DNA of 10,102 nt, taken from Desulfobacterales bacterium (GTDB lineage Bacteria; Desulfobacterota; Desulfobacteria; Desulfobacterales; JAFDCJ01). Positions 7,531-10,102 of this stretch are shown here, in pieces. The stretch covers positions 3,980,592 to 3,990,693 of the forward strand of contig CP070771.1 of NCBI GenBank assembly GCA_020345785.1. Reading direction: 5' to 3'. Made by a program: the position numbers and the translations under genes. The first letter of the stretch is position 1. Every line of letters begins with the position of its first letter. Under the pieces are notes generated by a model. The model searched no databases. It was not told where the DNA came from and saw nothing but the letters and a program-made list of their open reading frames with translations.

Positions 7531-7557
7531 GTTAAGATCGTTGAGATGGTTGAGATG
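7531..7557 (+). repeat. Three tandem 9-mers after the kinase gene
   Basis: GTTAAGATC, GTTGAGATG and GTTGAGATG lie head to tail (7531-7539, 7540-7548, 7549-7557), starting 3 nt after the kinase stop. They sit immediately before the GGAGGTTAGAGG repeats and are a different word, so the junction holds two kinds of simple repeat. No function is assigned. Confidence 0.6.
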
Positions 7558-7569
7558 GGGGGAATAGTT

Positions 7570-7596
7570 GGAGGTTAGAGGTAGGAGGTTAGAGGC
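7570..7596 (+). repeat. Left inverted-repeat arm: GGAGGTTAGAGG twice in tandem
   Basis: GGAGGTTAGAGG occurs at 7570-7581 and again at 7584-7595 (14-bp period). The whole arm 7570-7596 is the reverse complement of 8087-8113 at 24 of 27 positions. It is purine-rich and Shine-Dalgarno-like but has no start codon at a useful distance. Confidence 0.8.
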
Positions 7597-7623
7597 AATA
7601 CAGCATTTTGGGGAGATTAAAAA

Positions 7624-8022
7624 ATGAATGAAAGAAAAAGCGGCTCTGTATATGTTTTTCCCTTTGAAAAGCTCGACGTATATCAATTGACTCTTGACCT
7701 TGCTGAATATGTGTTACAAATATTAGACCGATTTCCGCCGAACAAGCATATCCGTTTAGTTGGACAAATGGAGGCGGCGTCGACTTCACCGGCTCAAAAC
7801 ATAGCCGAAGGGAAGGGACGTCAATACAAGAAGGAATTTATTCAATATTTACATATTGCTCAGGGTTCTCTTTATGAGGGTGTAACGCTAAACGAAATAT
7901 TCAGAAGAAGGAAGCTGTTTAGCGAAGATGAGGCATCTGAAATAAGAAAAAGATGTGAACATATAGATCGTAAATTAAATGGTTTGATAAATTCACTGCG
8001 AGGTAAGGACCGCCCTTTCTAA
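7624..8022 (+). CDS. S23/four-helix-bundle protein (23S rRNA intervening-sequence-protein family, related to Avd)
   Basis: The protein has 132 residues. It matches the family pattern along its length: FEKLDVYQLTLDLAEYVLQIL (helix 1), FPPNKHIRLVGQMEAASTSPAQNIAEGKGR (the hallmark L-x-x-Q-M-x-x-A-x-x-S-x-x-x-N-I-A-E-G-x-G-R), KKEFIQYLHIAQGSLYEG (helix 3), and a C-terminal helix ending LNGLINSLRG. Members occur within intervening sequences of 23S rRNA genes, as stand-alone genes, and as the Avd accessory protein of diversity-generating retroelements. They form small oligomeric basic helical bundles, and the role of the stand-alone copies is unknown. No reverse transcriptase, template or variable repeat is visible nearby, and the gene is not in an rRNA operon. 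GGGAG at 7610-7614 lies about 9 nt before the ATG. It is AT-richer than its neighbours and looks like an insertion in the EPS operon. Confidence 0.87.
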   Translation: MNERKSGSVYVFPFEKLDVYQLTLDLAEYVLQILDRFPPNKHIRLVGQMEAASTSPAQNIAEGKGRQYKKEFIQYLHIAQGSLYEGVTLNEIFRRRKLFSEDEASEIRKRCEHIDRKLNGLINSLRGKDRPF

Positions 8023-8086
8023 TTTATCGAATTCAAACCATAACAGAATCTGTCAATGATAAAATATATGGTAGGACAATTTATTC

Positions 8087-8113
8087 GCCTCCAACCTCCG
8101 ACCTCTAACCTCA
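8087..8113 (+). repeat. Right inverted-repeat arm (CCTCC/CCTCTAACCTC type)
   Basis: This is the reverse complement of 7570-7596 with mismatches at three positions (24 of 27 match). In the transcript it is pyrimidine-rich and contains CCUCC, which could pair with the left arm to enclose the four-helix-bundle message. It ends 13 nt before the ATPase ATG, where a Shine-Dalgarno would be expected. Confidence 0.8.
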
Positions 8114-8126
8114 TACTTTTATAAAC

Positions 8127-9290
8127 ATGTACGAAAAATTTTACGGCTTTAAAGACAAACCGTTTCAAATTGTTCCCGATCCCGACTGCCTCTACAAAAG
8201 TCCCAAACATCAGAATGCTTTAACTTACCTGGAATATGGGCTGGCGGAAAACGTGGGGTTTATATTGCTGACGGGTGAAATCGGCTCGGGCAAGACCACC
8301 CTCATACGATATGTCTTAAGCAAGCTCGTTGATGATACCGAGGTGGCCGTCATTTTTAACACCAATGTGTCGGCCGATCAGCTTCTGTTGATGATATTAA
8401 ACGAGTTTGAACTTCCCTCGCAGCACGTGGATAAGCCGCAGGCTTTGGACATCTTGAATCAGTTCCTCATTCGAAAATATGCTGAAAATAGAAAAGTTTT
8501 GCTGATTATAGATGAAGCTCAAAACCTTTCGGCCGAAGCCCTGGAAGAAATTCGGATGCTGTCAAACCTTCACTCGGAGGACCGGGCCCTCCTGCAGATT
8601 ATGCTGGTGGGCCAACCCGAACTCATCAACACGCTGCGCAAGCCGAATTTGCTGCAGTTCTCCCAGCGCATCGCCGTTAATTTCCACCTGGAAGGTCTGG
8701 ATCGCGAAGAGACTGCCGAATACATTGCATTTCGCCTTAGTAACGCCGGGGGCCGCACCAATATCTTCACCACCGAGGCGTTGGACATGATTTACCAACT
8801 TTCGGGCGGGATCCCCCGATCGATTAATCTCCTGTGCCAGGCAGCCCTGGTCTATGGGTTTGCCGATGGCGTTCAGACCGTTGATAAACTCATCATCGAT
8901 CAAATTACGGCGGATAAAATCGGGGTCGGACTAGAAATAAACATCCGCAACGGTCAGAAGGACAATGCAGCGGGATCAGCGGATAAAATTGCACCAGAGA
9001 TATTGAAGCGTTTGAGCGGTCTGGAAGCTGAGGTTCGAAAAATCCGTTTGCAGCTGGACAACCGGTTTCAGAATCTCGCAGAAAAATCCGAAGGGTTGAA
9101 AGACGATCTCGTCGACAAATTAACGCAGCTTCTGGCAGCAGAACGGGACCGCAACGCTGATTTTACCCGCAAATACAAGCAATTGAAGATGGACTATGAT
9201 GCGTTGCAGCGGATCCGGGAAAGATTAGAAAATCAGCTTAACGGTGCGCCGCAGAATGTAAATTCAGGCAATTATCACGATGAAAAGTAG
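8127..9290 (+). CDS. XrtA/PEP-CTERM-associated AAA ATPase (ExeA/GspA-like) with C-terminal coiled coil
   Basis: The protein has 387 residues. MYEKFYGFKDKPFQIVPDPDCLYKSPKH is the standard N-terminus of ExeA-like ATPases in EPS loci and fixes the start. Walker A is GEIGSGKT (50-57) and Walker B is VLLIIDEAQ (124-132). LLQIMLVGQPEL (155-166) and the sensor-2-like region LSGGIPRSINLLC (225-237) complete an AAA module of about 270 residues. The remaining ~115 residues are charged and heptad-like (about 290-372), predicting a coiled-coil oligomerisation or partner-binding tail. Family members accompany XrtA-type EPS operons; a role in assembling or energising the export machinery is presumed but not shown. 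No membrane segment is visible, so it is probably cytoplasmic. The bases before the ATG (TCATACTTTTATAAAC) contain no Shine-Dalgarno, unlike every other gene in the operon. The upstream inverted-repeat insertion may have replaced the original leader. Confidence 0.85.
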   Translation: MYEKFYGFKDKPFQIVPDPDCLYKSPKHQNALTYLEYGLAENVGFILLTGEIGSGKTTLIRYVLSKLVDDTEVAVIFNTNVSADQLLLMILNEFELPSQHVDKPQALDILNQFLIRKYAENRKVLLIIDEAQNLSAEALEEIRMLSNLHSEDRALLQIMLVGQPELINTLRKPNLLQFSQRIAVNFHLEGLDREETAEYIAFRLSNAGGRTNIFTTEALDMIYQLSGGIPRSINLLCQAALVYGFADGVQTVDKLIIDQITADKIGVGLEINIRNGQKDNAAGSADKIAPEILKRLSGLEAEVRKIRLQLDNRFQNLAEKSEGLKDDLVDKLTQLLAAERDRNADFTRKYKQLKMDYDALQRIRERLENQLNGAPQNVNSGNYHDEK

Positions 9291-9335
9291 TTATAATTCT
9301 AATATTAGATACCCAGTTTTCTGAGCCAGGATTCT

Positions 9336-10102
9336 CTACTCTATATTCTGAGCGCCCTTCTGCTGGGCCTTCAGAATCTTGGCCCAGGTATCCCGCAGCG
9401 TCACGGTGCGGTTAAAAACCGGCGCCCCGGGGGCGGAATTTTTAGCATCCGCGCAAAAATACCCCAGTCGCTCAAACTGGCAGCGTTCGCCCGGCATTGC
9501 ATCCGCCAGACTGGGTTCCACCCGACAATCCTTCAAAACTTCTAAAGATTGCGGATTGATATAATCCGTAAAATCCTTGCCTTCCTTCACCTCATTGGGA
9601 TTTTCCTTCACAAAAAGATGCTCGTAGAGGCGAACCTCTGCCGGAACCGAGTGGTCTGCTGACACCCAGTGCAGGGTGCCTTTGACTTTGCGTCCGTCCG
9701 GGGCATCGCCGCCGCGGGTTGCCGGATCATAGGTGCAGTGCAGCTCAACAACTTTGCCGGTTGCAGGATCCTTTACGACATCGACGCATTTTACAAAATA
9801 AGCGTAACGCAGTCGGACCTCGCGACCGGGGGCCAGACGGAAAAACTTTTTCGGCGGATCCTCCATGAAGTCATCACTTTCGATATAAAGCACGCGTGAA
9901 AAAGGTACCTTGCGAGTGCCCATGCCCGGATCTTCGGGATTGTTGACGGCTTCCAATTCTTCGACTTTCCCTTCAGGGTAGTTGTCGATGACGACTTTCA
10001 AGGGGTGCAGGACGCCCATGACCCGGCGGGCGCGTTTGTTTAAATCTTCGCGGATGCAGTATTCCAGCAAGGCGATATCCACCATGCTGTCGGCTTTCGC
10101 CA
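9336..10102 (-). CDS. glnS: Glutaminyl-tRNA synthetase, C-terminal part (partial)
   Basis: The - strand frame is open from the window edge to a TAG at 9336-9338, giving about 254 C-terminal residues of a protein that is ~550 residues in E. coli. The sequence follows E. coli GlnRS closely: [51 protein letters not shown], and the end region [10 protein letters not shown]...[16 protein letters not shown]. This part covers the end of the catalytic core and the two beta-barrel anticodon-binding domains. The enzyme charges tRNA-Gln with glutamine in the cytoplasm. The internal Met at 10085 is not the start; coding continues beyond the window (AKADS precedes it). The gene converges on the ATPase gene with only 45 bp between the stops and marks the right border of the EPS locus. 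Confidence 0.95.
   Translation of the reverse strand, partial: AKADSMVDIALLEYCIREDLNKRARRVMGVLHPLKVVIDNYPEGKVEELEAVNNPEDPGMGTRKVPFSRVLYIESDDFMEDPPKKFFRLAPGREVRLRYAYFVKCVDVVKDPATGKVVELHCTYDPATRGGDAPDGRKVKGTLHWVSADHSVPAEVRLYEHLFVKENPNEVKEGKDFTDYINPQSLEVLKDCRVEPSLADAMPGERCQFERLGYFCADAKNSAPGAPVFNRTVTLRDTWAKILKAQQKGAQNIE

Larger units (their letters stand above)
7570..8113 (+). mobile_element. Candidate non-autonomous cassette: four-helix-bundle gene between inverted repeats
   Basis: A 544-bp segment is bounded by 27-bp inverted arms with three mismatches. It holds one small gene (7624-8022) whose base composition is visibly more AT-rich than the flanking EPS genes. It separates the tyrosine kinase and the ATPase, which are expected to be close neighbours in XrtA-type EPS operons. 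No transposase is present and no clear target-site duplication can be seen, so mobility is inferred from structure and context only. The repeat arms could instead be a genome-wide extragenic repeat that happens to flank this gene. Confidence 0.4.

Noticed and set aside
7624..8022. Diversity-generating retroelement, because the gene resembles Avd
   Set aside because: No reverse transcriptase, template repeat or variable repeat is present in the window, and stand-alone S23 genes are common outside such elements.
9298..9309. Perfect palindrome TCTAATATTAGA between the convergent ATPase and glnS genes
   Set aside because: It is AT-only in its core, short, and has no GC stem or T-run, so it does not support a bidirectional terminator. 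No terminator could be called in the 45-bp gap.

Overview
The window carries most of an exopolysaccharide (EPS) export and assembly operon of the XrtA/PEP-CTERM-associated type, all on the + strand. The C-terminal part of glnS enters on the - strand at the right edge. Protein families, gene order, moderate GC content and a glutaminyl-tRNA synthetase suggest a Gram-negative bacterium, most likely a Desulfobacterota (former Deltaproteobacteria) lineage. This placement is inferred from protein character, not from a marker gene.

Layout, left to right: (1) the C-terminal end of a membrane protein resembling a WecA/MraY-type glycan-lipid initiating transferase (2-289); (2) a large TPR-repeat lipoprotein resembling PrsT (329-2734); (3) a short Wza/OPX-type polysaccharide export protein (2896-3471); (4) an outer-membrane beta-barrel protein (3577-4866); (5) a Wzz-type chain-length determinant (5070-6650); (6) a BY-kinase-like tyrosine autokinase (6691-7527); (7) a small S23/four-helix-bundle gene lying between a 27-bp inverted repeat pair (7570-8113); (8) an ExeA-like AAA ATPase with a coiled-coil tail (8127-9290); (9) convergent glnS (9336 to the window end).

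Working model: the left-edge transferase would load the first sugar on undecaprenyl phosphate. The chain-length protein and its cytoplasmic tyrosine kinase would control polymer length. The periplasmic export protein would take the polymer to the outer membrane, where the beta-barrel could supply the pore because the export protein has no membrane-spanning C-terminal segment. The TPR lipoprotein and the ATPase are usual companions of these loci with less certain jobs. No exosortase (XrtA) and no PEP-CTERM substrate is encoded here.

The most unusual part is 7570-8113. It is an AT-richer four-helix-bundle gene bounded by inverted copies of a GGAGGTTAGAGG-type repeat and inserted between two genes expected to be operon partners. 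The downstream ATPase start has no visible Shine-Dalgarno sequence. The gaps before the export, barrel and chain-length genes each hold an inverted repeat. The strongest is a 21-bp stem with one mismatch enclosing a 48-nt loop at 3475-3564.
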